Positions 24,373 through 38,309 of a stretch of DNA of 64,000 bases are shown piece by piece. Below the pieces are notes generated by a model. That model saw only the letters and a list, made by a program, of their open reading frames with translations. It had not been told where the DNA came from and searched no databases. Source of the stretch: Glandiceps talaboti. Lineage: Eukaryota; Hemichordata; Enteropneusta; Spengelidae. The stretch's first letter is position 1. Each line of letters begins with the position of its first letter. The position numbers and the translations under genes are program-made. Location of the stretch: the NCBI RefSeq assembly GCF_964340395.1, contig NC_135562.1:8676134-8740133 (forward strand), in the 5' to 3' direction.

Positions 24373-24707
24373 TCGTCGTCGTCGTCGTCGTCGTCGTCGT
24401 GTGTCATCATCATCATCATCACCACCTCCGATCGCGACCATCATCACACAGCAGAAGCAGCAGCATCACCCCCACCATCATTATCATCAGCACCAGCTTT
24501 CACCACCACCATCACCATCGACACCACCACCATCTTCACCACCATCACCACCAGTACCAGCACCAGCACCACAACCACCAGTAACAACGGCAACGACAAT
24601 AATAATAATAGTAATAATAGTAACAGAGCAGAAACAACAACAACAACAACAACAACAACGACAACGACAACAACAACAACAACGACGACGACGACGACGA
24701 CGACATA
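24373..24707. repeat. Mixed trinucleotide tract (GTC, ATC, CAC, AAC, ATA, CGA)
   Basis: Nearly 335 bp built from successive imperfect trinucleotides, beginning (GTC)n and ending (ACG)n. Frames read as poly-His, Gln/Pro or Val and are open because of the period of three, not because of coding. Confidence 0.9.
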
Positions 24708-25854
24708 ACATAATGTAAAACATACTGAAATGCAGAGTGAGCAAAGACGAAACCGTATATAACTAATAACTTCCCATAAAGGAGCATCAAATAGCATCCA
24801 AGATACACACGTCTACCACCTCATGTAGTTGCTTGACAATGCGTCCTTATTCTGCATGAGCACTGCCTATTTGAGAAACATTTTCCTTATACTATACACA
24901 CCTTCGGGCAATAGTAAACCATATCTCTCCTACGCTAAAATGTAACCACTAGTATAGATCTACGCACGACACTGATATGAAACAAATACTTTTATTAATA
25001 CCATGTCTCGAAGCATTAAATAAAATGATAGACACAAATTAGCTAGTTTCACATTTCAGGCTTTTAGTATATCAGGAAATTACATTAACTTACAGGATGG
25101 TAAACTAAAGCATATTGTATGAACTGCACCTTGAGAAAGGTTTTTCGCAAATATTTAATCGGTGAACACTACAAAAAATACACGATCGCTATGATGGTAC
25201 AAATGCTTGAGAAAGAAGCCAGACTGATGGCTATAAACCTCGTGGGTCATAAGGGAAATGAGCTTTACAAGAAATACAGTCTAATATCCTGCAGCATCAC
25301 CATTTAATGCGTTAGAGCAGTGTAATAATTTCTTAAAGTTACCCACTGAAATGGATTAGCTGAAATCAAAGCAACGTCGTACCGACATATCACGTTACAT
25401 TTCCTTAGAGAAATCTCTTTTTCTGTATACATTACTAAAACTCAAGGAGGAAATAATACACGCAATATGCTTGGGATCGAGGTATTTGGAAAAAAGCTCT
25501 TCTGGTTGAATGGGTACAAAACTGACAAACTATGATTGAAAATTGTGTGGTTCAATGTTAACTAGAATTTCACACCAAACATTGTGATTTTTCAATTAAT
25601 AGGAGTCATTCTCATGTCCTAAGTTTTCTTAAGTACTCGATGGTTGGGTTTTGAGGTCAATAAGACTTCACTTAAAGATTGTAATTTATTCGATGCGACG
25701 AGTATATTTTAATAGGCAATTGGATGGACGTAAGCATGAACTAAATCTGTATGTTGTGATTCCAAAATGGAAAACAAAATGCAAAAGAACGTACGTTTAA
25801 CTTAATATGATAACGCCGTAACTTTGCACCTTGCCGTTCAAGCTGTCAAGCTTT
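24708..25854. other. No convincing gene
   Basis: A 62-codon plus frame at 25119-25307 is Lys-rich and soluble-looking but has no domain or supporting splice sites. Confidence 0.45.
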
Positions 25855-26050
25855 TAAAATCATCATATTGGGTAGCTGAATCATTTGCAGGGTTGCTAAA
25901 TCATTTGCAATTGGTTGGCTTAGCCAACTTGGTTATCTGGATCATTTGATTGGCTATCATAGCCATTTGATTGGCTATCTCAGTGAATCACTTGAGAGGT
26001 TATTTGAATATTGATTGAATCATTTGATTGGCTATCAGTTATCTGAATAC
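25855..26050. repeat. Degenerate minisatellite built on ATCATTTGATTGGCTATC
   Basis: The phrase ATCATTTG with GGCTAT(C) or GGTTATC recurs roughly every 20-35 bp (for example near 25918, 25947, 25969 and 26017), with drift and inserts. It lies immediately upstream of inverted-repeat copy C. Confidence 0.65.
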
Positions 26051-26064
26051 AAATTATTCAGATT

Positions 26065-26414
26065 GATTAGGCCAAACACAAGGAATTGTGCGGTTCTGAT
26101 TACGCTCAATTTTAGAATTGGTTGGGTAGGTATATTTTTTATTTTATTTTTTAAATATATATTTGTTTTTCATATGTGACAGGCTAGGTGTTTTCCGTTG
26201 TTTTCCATATGGTGTTATTGGTTTCTTCTCATCAGATGTACAGCCATTACAGATTGGAAGAACAGTTTCATATTTTCTTTTTAAGTTGATGTCAGTTTCC
26301 GCATCCACTATTTCTTGCAAGACTTCATAATTTTTCGAGACTTTATTATTTGTTCCTAGTTTGGAAAACTAGGTGGGGTCGGGTAACCGGAACCAAACAA
26401 TATTTTTATTAGGC
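26065..26414. mobile_element. Inverted-repeat element, copy C (about 350 bp, most complete)
   Basis: The left end is GATTAGGCCAAACACAAGG, then GGTTCTGATTACGC. The right end is GGTGGGGTCGGGTAACCGG, then AACCAAACAATATTTTTATTAGGC. The right terminus, read inverted, matches the left termini of copies A and B (GGCCTAATAA..., GTTTCCGATTACCCG). It has the length and lack of coding of a MITE-like element. Confidence 0.6.
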
Positions 26415-27335
26415 GTTATCGCAATTGTCTTCGAATTATGACAATCAACAACTCCACCAGGTTCACTTCTTTATATATAAAATAATTTCGATATCATTTT
26501 AATTTCATACAGCGCTTGAAGCTCTGGTATAATCTCCGTGACTGTGTGTAGCATGATGTTAACATGAACAAAATGTCATTATGCTGCAACGTTCCTGCGC
26601 CGTACCTTCGCATGCATTACAAATAGACGCAGCCATCTTCAAATGTAAGACTATTTGTCAATGACGTCATAACTAATCACTAACCACTAAGCCATGTAGG
26701 GGCGTGCTACATACACATACATCACATCAGTTCCTTCAGGGGTGTGCATGGAATTAAAACGAGGCGTCGTTAGCCAGGATACAACTATGTATGTAGATGA
26801 TGAAAACTGTTGGTGATGTAGTCATTTGTAATCTTTATGCCTCATCACGCCATATCTTTCCGATATACTGATCATAAATGATTACCACAATAAACACAAT
26901 GTGGGGACAGAGACGCTTCAGAGAATATTAGCTTATCATATATTTGACACAACTTTACACGACGACGTCTTCAGAGATTATCTCCCTTAAGACATATCGA
27001 GATCATAACTTGAATTGAAGTAAATTTCATGAGTTACAACCATGTACGTCAGTCAACAGAATACAAGAATTACAATGTAAGTTGTATTAATATAACACAC
27101 AGACATGTGTACTATATATCATGTACATAAAAATTCTTGGCATTTGGGTCTCGTACATAAGCTTACGCAGCTATTTTTATGTAGAATACTGTGTAAACAC
27201 ATACACCCAGATTATCACATACATGGAACATACGATCCATGGATAGTGCAAAATAAACTAGGTAACATTCAGGCAATATTTAAAGGAAAACCCCTAAAAC
27301 TTCATTTTACCTTCTGAACATGAAGAATATGTTAG
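26415..27335. other. No gene seen
   Basis: Contains a TGACGTCA palindrome at 26662-26669 and nothing else that I can support. Confidence 0.5.
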
Positions 27336-27366
27336 CTGTCTGTCTGTCTGTCTGTCTGTCTGTCTG
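27336..27366. repeat. (CTGT)n microsatellite
   Basis: About seven uninterrupted units. Confidence 0.9.
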
Positions 27367-27479
27367 CCTATCTATACCTGTATGTGGACAAGATATTTAT
27401 AACTACTCCATCAATTTTAATACAACATTTTACATATATTTCTTATGGGAAAGGTAAGAATATGTTAGTTTTTGATAAA

Positions 27480-27850
27480 CATCACATGAATATTAATGAG
27501 TAATTTGCACAATAAATAACGTTTGGCAAATAGGCAAATAATTTTTTTAATATCTTAAAAAAGTGCAATCTTCAAATTTCATATCAAGTGGTGCATATGT
27601 CGATCATAACAAATCACACGTGTCCGATCTAGCTTGAAGATGTCGTTTTTGTATTTTAAATGAGTAATTTGCATAATTAATGTTGTTTTAATTGGACGAT
27701 ATTTTAAATGCAAATGTCATATTTCATCTAATTTTTAAAATATTATTTGACGTTGAAAAAACGCGCTTGTCCTTTATTATAAAGCTTGTTGATGCAGCTT
27801 TTGATTGCAATGAGTCACTTGCATGATGATTGAGGTATTTAGGCAATATC
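27480..27850. repeat. Three diverged tandem copies, period about 150-165 bp
   Basis: AATGAGTAATTTGCA(C/T)AAT recurs at 27495 and 27659, and a mutated form (AATGAGTCACTTGCATGAT) at 27809. Other shared pieces are TAGGCAA(A/T)A and ATATCTTAA. It reads as an old satellite-like or element-internal repeat. Confidence 0.6.
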
Positions 27851-28933
27851 TTAATTCACACCTCAATTTTGATATGACGGTGCATATATTGTCAAAAGGC
27901 AAAGGCCTATATCTTATCTTTTAAACATTTATACGTTGATGATAACTAAGGATATTTAGAAACATTAATCCCCACGAGTGAAACAACAATTTGAAAATGA
28001 ATGTAATGAGAAATTCCCCCACTTGCCTTAAGGACACTGTTCTAAGTAATAGACACCATTTTACGACAAGTCAGTTATGGCTGGCTTTATGCAAACTGAA
28101 TGAATGCACATATATTGTTCTCGCTCATTGCAATACTCCCCCCCCCCCCCGCCACGGAACTAACCAACTATTTAGATGTGCGACCCAAGTTCAAAACATC
28201 TACTAAGATGTTTAATCCAAAAAATAGACAGATTTTTAAGGACAATATGCTGGTCAATTACCTTTACTCTGATGCTGTAAAGGTACTTCTAAAGCATGAA
28301 GACGTTTCCCAAGCTTCCCAAGGATTTTTCAGATGAAAAACTCGACCCATGTTCAGGGATTTATTTGTTAAAAAGTAACCAATTTGGGTGACACATATAC
28401 CTTTGTATCTTTCTACGGGAGTGCCCCGGGCTATAACCTTCCTGAATTCAATAACTCGACAAGCCTATAAAACAACTGGATGTCTTATAGGTATAGAAAA
28501 ATAGATTTGACGAAGTGTGAACGTTTTTCATTACACTGAATTTAGCATAACGCATGTATATATACCATGGATGACAATGCCACTTTCCCTCACGCTATAA
28601 TACTGTGTCGCTATTCTGTCAAGTCAGTCAGCCATGTAATCGAAACTGTGATGCCGTCATGATAACTGTCGACATACAGTGTATTTTATTTGGATTTATC
28701 AATTGGTTATTGTCGACAAAGGTATACACATCTCAGTATCGCATTACTTAGTCTTTGAAGTTCATTGGAACCAAATACGGTAGTAGACGTGGCAATTGTC
28801 AATACACAGACTGTTCTGGAATGAAATGATGGAAGGGATGGATGGATGGGGTTTGGGGTGGGGGGACGTGATGACTTGATTCGGCCATGTGCATATAATA
28901 ATAACGTAGTAAACATGGAAACAATAATGGCCA
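27851..28933. other. No convincing gene
   Basis: A poly-C run lies at 28138-28150. A 78-codon plus frame (28100-28336) is Lys/Asp-rich after residue 20 but has no domain. A minus frame at 28707-29293 is a microsatellite translation. Confidence 0.45.
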
Positions 28934-29272
28934 CATACATACATACATACACACATACACACATACATACATACATACATACATACATACATACATACAT
29001 ACATACAGAGACACCTTCATTGTTAATATAGGCAGGCAGACAGACAGACAGACAGACATACGCACGCAAGCACGCACACACACACATACATACATACATG
29101 TACATACATACATACATACATACATACATAAATGCATACATACATACATACATACATACATACATACATACGTACGTACGTACGTACGTACATACATATA
29201 GACAGACGTCCAGTCAGAAAGACAGACAAACAAACAAACAAACAAACAAACAAACAAACAAACAAACAAAAA
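28934..29272. repeat. Compound CATA/CAGA/CGTA/AACA array
   Basis: (CATA)n 28934-29007, CAGA near 29035-29060, (CATA)n with a TACG block near 29168-29190, then (AACA)n 29227-29270. Confidence 0.95.
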
Positions 29273-32130
29273 GACAAAAAGACAGACAAACATTGAAAAG
29301 TTAAGCGAAAGTTAATCAGAGCAATGTCCACAACGTTTTCAGTATAAACTGAACGATTTTTCTACTTTTAACGCAATATCTGTGCTATGGACGACTTTAC
29401 CTAAGACCACAGTGTGTTGAGATTGGAATTCGATGATATTAACCCCTCCATGTCTATTATTTCCTAGCTGAATTCCTGTTTTGCATTTTACCGAATATTT
29501 ATTATCATTTTGATTCCTAAAATCGTGATGGAGGATGTGTAAGAGCACATAGGTCGTGAGACTGTTTATATTTCAAGACGTTTCACGCCAGTTTCAAAAT
29601 CATATCCAAACATACAACATTGTTTGTTTTCTAGTGGTTTTCAAACCGAGCGTAAAACATCGACTTCAACTCATTTGTATATTTTAATGAGGTGTGTCGG
29701 GAAGCAGTTACTATATAGCGGGGTATCAATATTTTAAATTTTTAGCATGTTTATTTAAACTTTGACGACTTTGATTTCATCAATCACTGGAAGGTGGGTG
29801 AGTTATTAAAGTAATACTATTAGCAGCTACTCTACTGTCTTTTCACGCTGCATGGCGTGTTGTACTAAAGCCCAGTGGAGTTGAGAAATTGCTCTGTAGA
29901 CGGTACAGAGTCAATGCAATCGAAGTGTATAATACAACGTGCAAACACTTTCCCCTCTGTGTCCTATCAACAAAGACGGGTAAGTAGGTCTTGAATAGGT
30001 TTTAATAGTATTACAAGGATACAGCACAGAATTTGAACTAAAAGGTATTTTTGACGATATCAAACACAGAGGTAAAGATGTTTCCATGGCTCAGCTTACT
30101 GAGGATTCAGCTTTAAGCCTAGAATGTAATTCACATGTGTGTATACGTATGTAATTATACTGGATAGATAATCCAAGGGCATATTAAACATACCACATTA
30201 AAACAACACGTCGTTAATGAAGCTAGTAATAATGGAGTTGTACGGATGCAAAATGAGAATTAACTTAAATTGCTTATTGCAAAACCGATAGCTTTCCGTT
30301 TTCTTTAGGTATTCATTACACAGTATATCCAGGTGGAGTAATTGACCTAAATTTGAGTATATTAAATAGAATGTATGAAACAAGCATATCCAGGGGTTGA
30401 TGGTGAAGGAGTAGGGAGAGGTGGCACAGGGCAAGGGTCTCTACATTGATATCTGAAAGCCTGAGTGGGAACAGGTTTAATAATGGGGCGGTGGTGGTTC
30501 TCATTGATTGGAGAAATATGGAACAAAACACCCCAAATACTTAAAAATGTCTCCTAAGCAAGGATAAAAGCTTTGGCTGCCCTTGTCAACGGGTCGTGTT
30601 ATTGTAGTTCTACTACTCTTTGTCTCGTTTCCATTGTTTCAGCCATGCTCTAGTGTCTAGTTAACAGGACGCTTCAATCTCAAGGCCAGTTTTGACACGA
30701 TGAAAGTGTTCGCAAACTTGTTAACCACCAATGAAACTGTCCCCAGTCTTGTTAATCAATATGAAATTGTCTTGATAACTACCAATATCACTCTGTCAAA
30801 TCGTAAACACACAAACCTGCCAAACTGCTGCTAAACCCGAAACTTTGTTTTCCGTTTTGCATCATTCTGTTCTCCAGTAAAGTGTGCATAAACATCCATC
30901 TGTACCATGGCCGGGTCTCAAACTACAATACCGCTCTGCACAAAGACCGAGTCTTTCACCATAGGGACTGCTTTCTGAAGCGATTTGTGAAATTTAGGGT
31001 TTCTATATTAATGATTATTAACACGGTAAGGAGCAAGTGTATTGAGTTACATAACGGAGCTGTATGATAATAATGACTATATGTTGGCGTAAAAAAAAAT
31101 ATTAGTAAAAACATGACAAATTCGAAGTATTTAATAGGCACGTACCCTACTTATACTGAGTAATGTAACTTGTAATACGTGTAGTACTTTTACAGATGTA
31201 ATGTTCCCAATTCATATCACCAAGACAACCATCCAAAATGTGAACATCATATTCACTTTCATAATCACTTTCTTTTCAGTTTTGACAATGAACCTTTCTG
31301 CAAATTTAACTTGTTTCCTCCCCAACATGGGTTGTTGCTAAGTTGAGGTTTAAGACGAAACTATTTCTTTGTTCACTCGACTGAATAGGAAATTTGAAAG
31401 GTTTGTTGCTAAGTTATCTGATGTACTAGATGTATAGAAATGTAAAGAATAATAGACAGTTCAATTTAATGTATTATCCTTGGTGAAAACATCACGTTGC
31501 CATGGTTACCACCTCTCGCTTGAGCCACAGTATATGGGATATTGTAGGAAATGGAACGACATGCCTTTTTGTGAGATATGAGCAGTTTCAGCACCGTTAA
31601 TCAGGTACAAAACAGATCAATATATATCGATCGTACAACGTATGGTCGATTTGCCTCGAAAGATTGGTGATGGATTGATTTTGAGGAAATTGAACATACA
31701 CAACTTTGATATATTCGGAACACTGTTTCACAAGGTGTTGACCTTTGACCTGACCTTTCACCCATATTCAATTTTGATATATAGTAAATAGAGTAAGAGT
31801 CAAACCCAATGATTTGTGTTGTAATACTCAACGCCTAAAGGCAGTGAATTTCATATGTTTGACTTTCTAACTCTACGAACCACAAGTTACTTAAAATGAT
31901 TATAGGGAAAGACTATTTGGATATGAGTCGATAAATAATTTATGCTAACATGTTTGAGTAATTGTATTACATTGAATGCAAATCATACACAAATATTGAG
32001 TATGCACAACAGAAACATTTCATAAAATTTCACCTCTATTATATTTCTGGCATTGACGCAACTCACTAACTGGTGACAACAGAATACCAATCGTGTTAAT
32101 TTCTTGATACAATATACCTGCAACAACGAA

Positions 32131-32133
<3 letters not shown>
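29273..32133. other. Gene-free; isolated strong donor at 29980
   Basis: AAAGACGG followed by gtaagtag is a strong plus-strand donor, but upstream frames are closed. No other structure seen. Confidence 0.4.

Positions 32134-32212
<79 letters not shown>
32134..32212. repeat. (AT)n array, left
   Basis: About 39 uninterrupted AT units, paired with a second array 76 bp away. Confidence 0.95.
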
Positions 32213-32215
<3 letters not shown>

Positions 32216-32284
32216 GTACATCAACATCTCCTGACGAAACAGGCTTGTAGAGACGAAAAACCCGACTTGATTTTCTTCTACCCT

Positions 32285-32288
<4 letters not shown>

Positions 32289-32378
<90 letters not shown>
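32289..32378. repeat. (AT)n array, right, ending in (CA)n
   Basis: About 45 AT units, followed by a short CACACA tract to about 32404. Confidence 0.95.
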
Positions 32379-32381
<3 letters not shown>

Positions 32382-33017
32382 CACACACACAAACACACAC
32401 AAACACTTAAAGTATGGTCCGTAACCTTAGTATAAATTAATAGTATCCTTAAATTAACGATTTTCACTGCAGTCTTCGTTTTTCATTTCCTACATACATT
32501 CCTTCCAAGCATTAGTTTGCCAAACTGTCATCTCAATTTCTGACTCTGAGTTCATATCAATACAATTTTTTATCTTTTACTTTTCCCTTGTCAGCGATTG
32601 TTAAGAAGGAATAGAGAGAACGGTTGATCATCATCCCTTTTGGATGCTGTGATGTGGAAGACTCAGAAAACTGACACGTCGTTATTGTTCAACGATTGTG
32701 TGCATAAGCATGACTGACTTCAAAATTTAATATATAGAATTTCCTATTTATCACAGTGTACATAACGTGCTTGTCACGTCTTTGTTATCTTGTAATCGAA
32801 TGAGATGTTGGGGAAAAAGACAAATAATGACAGGCAGACAGACAGACAGACAGACAGAAAGACAGATATTGACAGAGGGTCGGGCGGACAGAGGAGAGTG
32901 GCGTACAAGTTATTCGAAAACTTTCTTGGAATAGCATAGCAAATCCTTTCAAACGGAGTATTGTGTTAGTTGGACCAGTAGTAGTGAAGTGGTGTCTCTT
33001 TCAGTCATCTGTTTCCA

Positions 33018-33019
<2 letters not shown>
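32379..33019. other. No gene; short (CAGA)n near 32833
   Basis: Six CAGA-type units at about 32833-32860, on the other strand sense from the (TCTG)n that follows at 33020. Confidence 0.6.

Positions 33020-33072
<53 letters not shown>
33020..33072. repeat. (TCTG)n microsatellite
   Basis: About 13 uninterrupted units. Confidence 0.95.
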
Positions 33073-33727
33073 CGACAAAAGATCACACACATTCCGATAA
33101 ACAAGAATTCCGCAGGCATTGAACTTATCAAAAAAATTACCCCTTGGCATTTCAAGACGACTGAGCAAACTATCTCAAGTGTCAAAAACTATTAGAGCTA
33201 CTGTCACAAATCGTTTAGTATAAACAGATAGGTGTGGTATCCTTGAGACAGGTCGACCCTGTAAAATTCGGATACATATTTTTCATGCTAATTATCGACA
33301 TATCAAACACCGTATGTGCATTCCTACATGGATTACTACAAACGCCTGTTCACGTCTCACAGCTGGGTGCTTGCAGATGGTGTGAAAACAGTAATATTTG
33401 GCATATTAGAGCAAAACGGAGACAAGAGTATGCACAGGAATTTACATACAAGTCACACCGATGCCGTCATCATGAATTAGGATCTCAGAAGTACATACAC
33501 ATTAAATTGTCCATGTTAATTATAAATATTTGGTTTCTTGCCCCTGCTTAAACGAAAAGGAGATATTAATTTATCGCAAAACAGGAAAAAATCGTCACAT
33601 CGATGCTTAACAGCACAGTGCCATTATTGAAAACACAACGACAAAGCCTCAAAGTTCAGAATATGGCATGTCAAACCAGACCAGACCATACCATACCACA
33701 CCACGACACGACTCAATACAATACATC
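33073..33727. other. No convincing gene
   Basis: A 105-codon plus frame (33234-33551) lacks an ATG-supported start context and any recognised domain. Confidence 0.5.
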
Positions 33728-33773
33728 ACACACACACACCACCACCACCACCACCACCACCACCACCACCACC

Positions 33774-33804
<31 letters not shown>

Positions 33805-33812
33805 TTAACAAC

Positions 33813-33847
<35 letters not shown>

Positions 33848-34101
33848 CAACACGACACAACACAACGCAATACCAAACCACGACATATCACAAAACAACT
33901 CAAAACAATACCACATAAGAACACAATACACCCACGGCGAAACGACTCGACACGACACGACACGACACGACACGACACGACACGACACGACACAACACAA
34001 TCCAGTACAATACAATACAATACAATACAATACAATACAATACAATACAATACAATACAATACAATACAATACAATACAATACAATACAATACAATACAA
34101 A
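33728..34101. repeat. Compound CA/CCA/ACA/CACGA/ATACA array
   Basis: (CA)n, then (CCA)n 33738-33789, (ACA)n to about 33846, a degenerate CACAA zone, pentanucleotide (CACGA)n 33949-33992 and pentanucleotide (ATACA)n 34004-34100. Long poly-T/N and CIVLY frames are repeat translations. Confidence 0.95.
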
Positions 34102-34801
34102 AATGATAGCGTAGTCTATCAGACCCAAAACAAAGACTCAATACATAACCAAGCACTTTATAGTATAGTATAGCATAGCACAGCGTTGCAAATTACTAGT
34201 ATAACATACAGTATCACGACCAACCAGAAATACAAAACAGGAAACTGTCACAAAAATAACGTATATATGAGTCGTGACGTTGTTCACCACACAGAATAAC
34301 ACGGTCCAATGCAAGACAGCATATCAAACACTTCGCACACTTCACCATTACACAATGATTGTTGGCATGTCTACTTTGCATTTTACTTGTTACTTCTGTA
34401 ATAGGTGCCGATGGCTATAGTAAATTCATCTGGCATCTACGTAATACTTGCATAGGTGAATAGAACGTAGTACAACACAACCCTATACATGTAATGTACA
34501 TTAGTCGTCCCTAGCTCGACTAATGGCTTTAATACTGTTACAGTGCTTACAGATAATACCAAGCCGTGTTAAATTTCATTCAACGAGAAGACCGTACTGA
34601 ATATAGCCTTTGAAGTCTTCTAAGTGTATTTACCTTTCGACTTTCATCCCCGAACCACGTAGCAAGCAGAATCCGATGCATTTTTACGGTTAGCTTCATG
34701 CCGTGAATAGGAATAACCTTTCGACACATGTAATCCACGTACATAAATTTAAAAACCCGACATCGGTGGTGACATGACGAAAACACAGCTGAATAAATAT
34801 T

Positions 34802-34915
34802 TACACGTTTCGACTTATGTTTTCCTACATTGAAAGGTTCATTTTTCTTGGGAATATGTACACGTTTCGACTTATGTTTTCATACATCGAAAGGTTCGTT
34901 TTTGTTGGGGAGGAT
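34802..34915. repeat. 57-bp tandem duplication
   Basis: TACACGTTTCGACTTATGTT starts at 34802 and again at 34859. The copies go on through GAAAGGTTC(A/G)TTTTT with a handful of substitutions. Confidence 0.9.
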
Positions 34916-35761
<846 letters not shown>

Positions 35762-36224
35762 TTGGGTAGTTTTATGTACCACATATTGCCACCCAATGGA
35801 AATTGGAACTGACATAGGATGCTTTTTCTAAAGTCTCGTTGTTACCATGGAGATAAGATTTGCCAGTCGTTGATAAGTACAAATCAGGGAAGGGTTGAAA
35901 GGTTGTCAGAGTTTATTTTCTTAAACACACGTAAAGCTTTTAGTTAAAGCCACTGTAAATGTACAATGCAATGATTGCACTCAATGGAAATAACAAATCG
36001 ATAGGTAAGAGGATGTGTGTTGTCCCCAGCTGAAGATGTTTTCATAACGACCCTATGGCAATAAAACGGTCGATGCGATTGCGTCTTATGTAAAGTGTTA
36101 TTCATAAATCGATCGTTATCTAATGTATGTTCTTTCGATGCTACAGGAAATAATTGGCACTTCATATATGGAAAAAAGAAAATGAGTTGTTATATGTATA
36201 ATTGATTTAAAAAGTTAGCTTAAT

Positions 36225-36850
36225 TTATAGCGTTAACATTATTCAAATGTAAATTATAATGTTAACAATGTAAATTGCAGTGTTAAAATTGTAAATTATA
36301 GTGTTAACAATGTAAATTACAGTGTTAACAATGTAAATTAGTGTTAAAATTGTAAATTATAGTGTAACAATGTAAATTATAGTGTTAACAATGTGAATTA
36401 TAGTGTTAACAATGTAAATTACAGTGTTAAATTGTAAATTATCGTGTTAACAATGTAAATTATAGTGTTAAAATGGTAAATTATAGTGTTAACAATGTAA
36501 ATTAGTGTTAAATTTAAAATTGTAAATTATAGTATTAACAATGTAAATTATAGTGTTAAAATTGTAAATTATACTGTTAAAATTGTTCAAATGGAAATTA
36601 TAATGTTAAAATTTTAATTATTGTGTTAACATTGTTCAAGTGTTAATTATAGTATTAAAAATATTCAAGTGTTAATTATAGTGTTAAATTGTCCAAGTGT
36701 TAATTATAGTGTTAAAATTGTTCAAGTGTTAATTATAGTATTAAAAATATTCAAGTGTTAATTATAGTGTTAAATTGTCCAAGTGTTAATTATAGTGTTA
36801 AAATTGTTCAAATGTAAATTATAGTGTTAAAATTGTTCAAGTGTTATAAT
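36225..36850. repeat. AT-rich minisatellite with higher-order repeat
   Basis: The left part is built on a 21-bp unit TTATAGTGTTAACAATGTAAA with many indels. The right part (from about 36635) uses TTCAAGTGTTAATTATAGTG units. Three of these form an 86-bp block that is repeated nearly exactly at 36635 and 36721. Confidence 0.9.
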
Positions 36851-38309
36851 AAACGAAATGTAATCGTATACCTATATTAAATTTTTCATCCAATTTATAT
36901 CAATGTTAAAGGTTATAAACCTTAACATTCACCTTCATAAACCTTCAAAACTCTACTTTTGATCAATTTGTAGCTCTTTCTACGACATATGTGGCAAACA
37001 AAAGTGCGTCTGGCAACATACACTTGAAAACAAATCATGATCTGTTTTCATGAATAAAGACGTGACGCATCTTGGAAGACCTAGATGACAGCGATAGAGG
37101 AAAATGACATTGGAAGGTTTATCCATTAGATTACTATACCCATATGGAACTGCGGGGTTGCTTTGTCGGTATGGCACACAGTTTGAATAGCAAATTAGTT
37201 TATGCCTCTACTGATCTATCAAGATAAGGGTAGGTGCTATTTACAAGGTAATCACTAACCTTTCCGCAGGCCGTTCACCCTATATCTCCCCTTTTAACAA
37301 AGTCAATTATTCTGTAAGGATGCTGAGGAGTTGATCACAGACTACTATAACATTGTACGTCATTCCGGCTACATATTTACGCTGACATTCATATCTGGAT
37401 GGAAGTTCATAAAGGCGTCAGGTCTTGACAAGGTACTAAACTCTCACTTCTTTACTAAGCATGTTTCCGAAACGACTAATCATCTTTACAACTCATATTC
37501 CAAAGTACATTTGTGAGCGCCAACACGTTTCTACTTCTCCAGATAACTGTTGATTTACTCTCTAGATGAGAATACGAAACATAATTACTATGACAACCAT
37601 GTCATCTGCAGGAGGGCGTCGCCTGTCTCCACAACCATTTTGGTAAAATCGCTACACTTTATCAGTAACATGTCTCAAGGTTTATCACGAGTCTCAATAA
37701 AATCTTATCAACATTGGTCCATTTCATGATGGCATGATAAAACATTTTAAATACAGCCATGTGTGTATTACCATTATCACATAGTCACACAAAATGTAGG
37801 AAAGCAAGACGATAAAATGTAACAATATTAGGAACATTTATTAAGGGTGAAACAGACGATGAAATGTAGCAACCTAATGTAACTGAGCTGGTTCAGGTGG
37901 CATGTTTTTCATAGTTTGAGTGATTCTTTTCTTTTTTATTTACTTTGTGATCCCACTCTAGACTTGCACAAAGATAACAAATGAACACATGCATCGTATA
38001 TTGAGCTGAGCTGTTTTCGATAACATAACTTCAGAGAATATAGGGTGGGCAGGTCGGTCTAAATTGAATTTTTCTCTTTTGGAGAAATTGCATCGACACT
38101 AAGACAAACTTCCTGTTGATCTCAATACTTTAGTGGGAGTTTAGTCACAATGCTATGTGAAAGTAGACGAAGACAATGCATAGACTGTACTGTTTGAATT
38201 CAACTTCGTCTTTAAAGACTAGGTTTCTCTGGAATGGGATGAAAAGAATGACTAGTGTGAGATACTTTGGTTGGAAATTATGCACCGAAATAGAAGTAAA
38301 TTCTCAGCA
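36851..38309. other. No gene seen
   Basis: A 61-codon plus frame at 37331-37516 is followed by a donor-like AAG then gtacta, but no acceptor or domain supports an exon. Confidence 0.45.

Noticed and set aside
24399-24808. Poly-His, poly-Gln/Pro and poly-Val frames
   Set aside because: Period-three repeats keep all frames open, with no start context or flanking coding sequence.
32213-32288. Active hammerhead ribozyme
   Set aside because: CTGACGA and GAAA are present, but the intervening bases do not form stem II in this register and no cleavage triplet context could be placed.
33603-34156. 167- and 147-codon frames
   Set aside because: They cover CCA, ACA, CACGA and ATACA repeats, and pentanucleotides without stops stay open in every frame.
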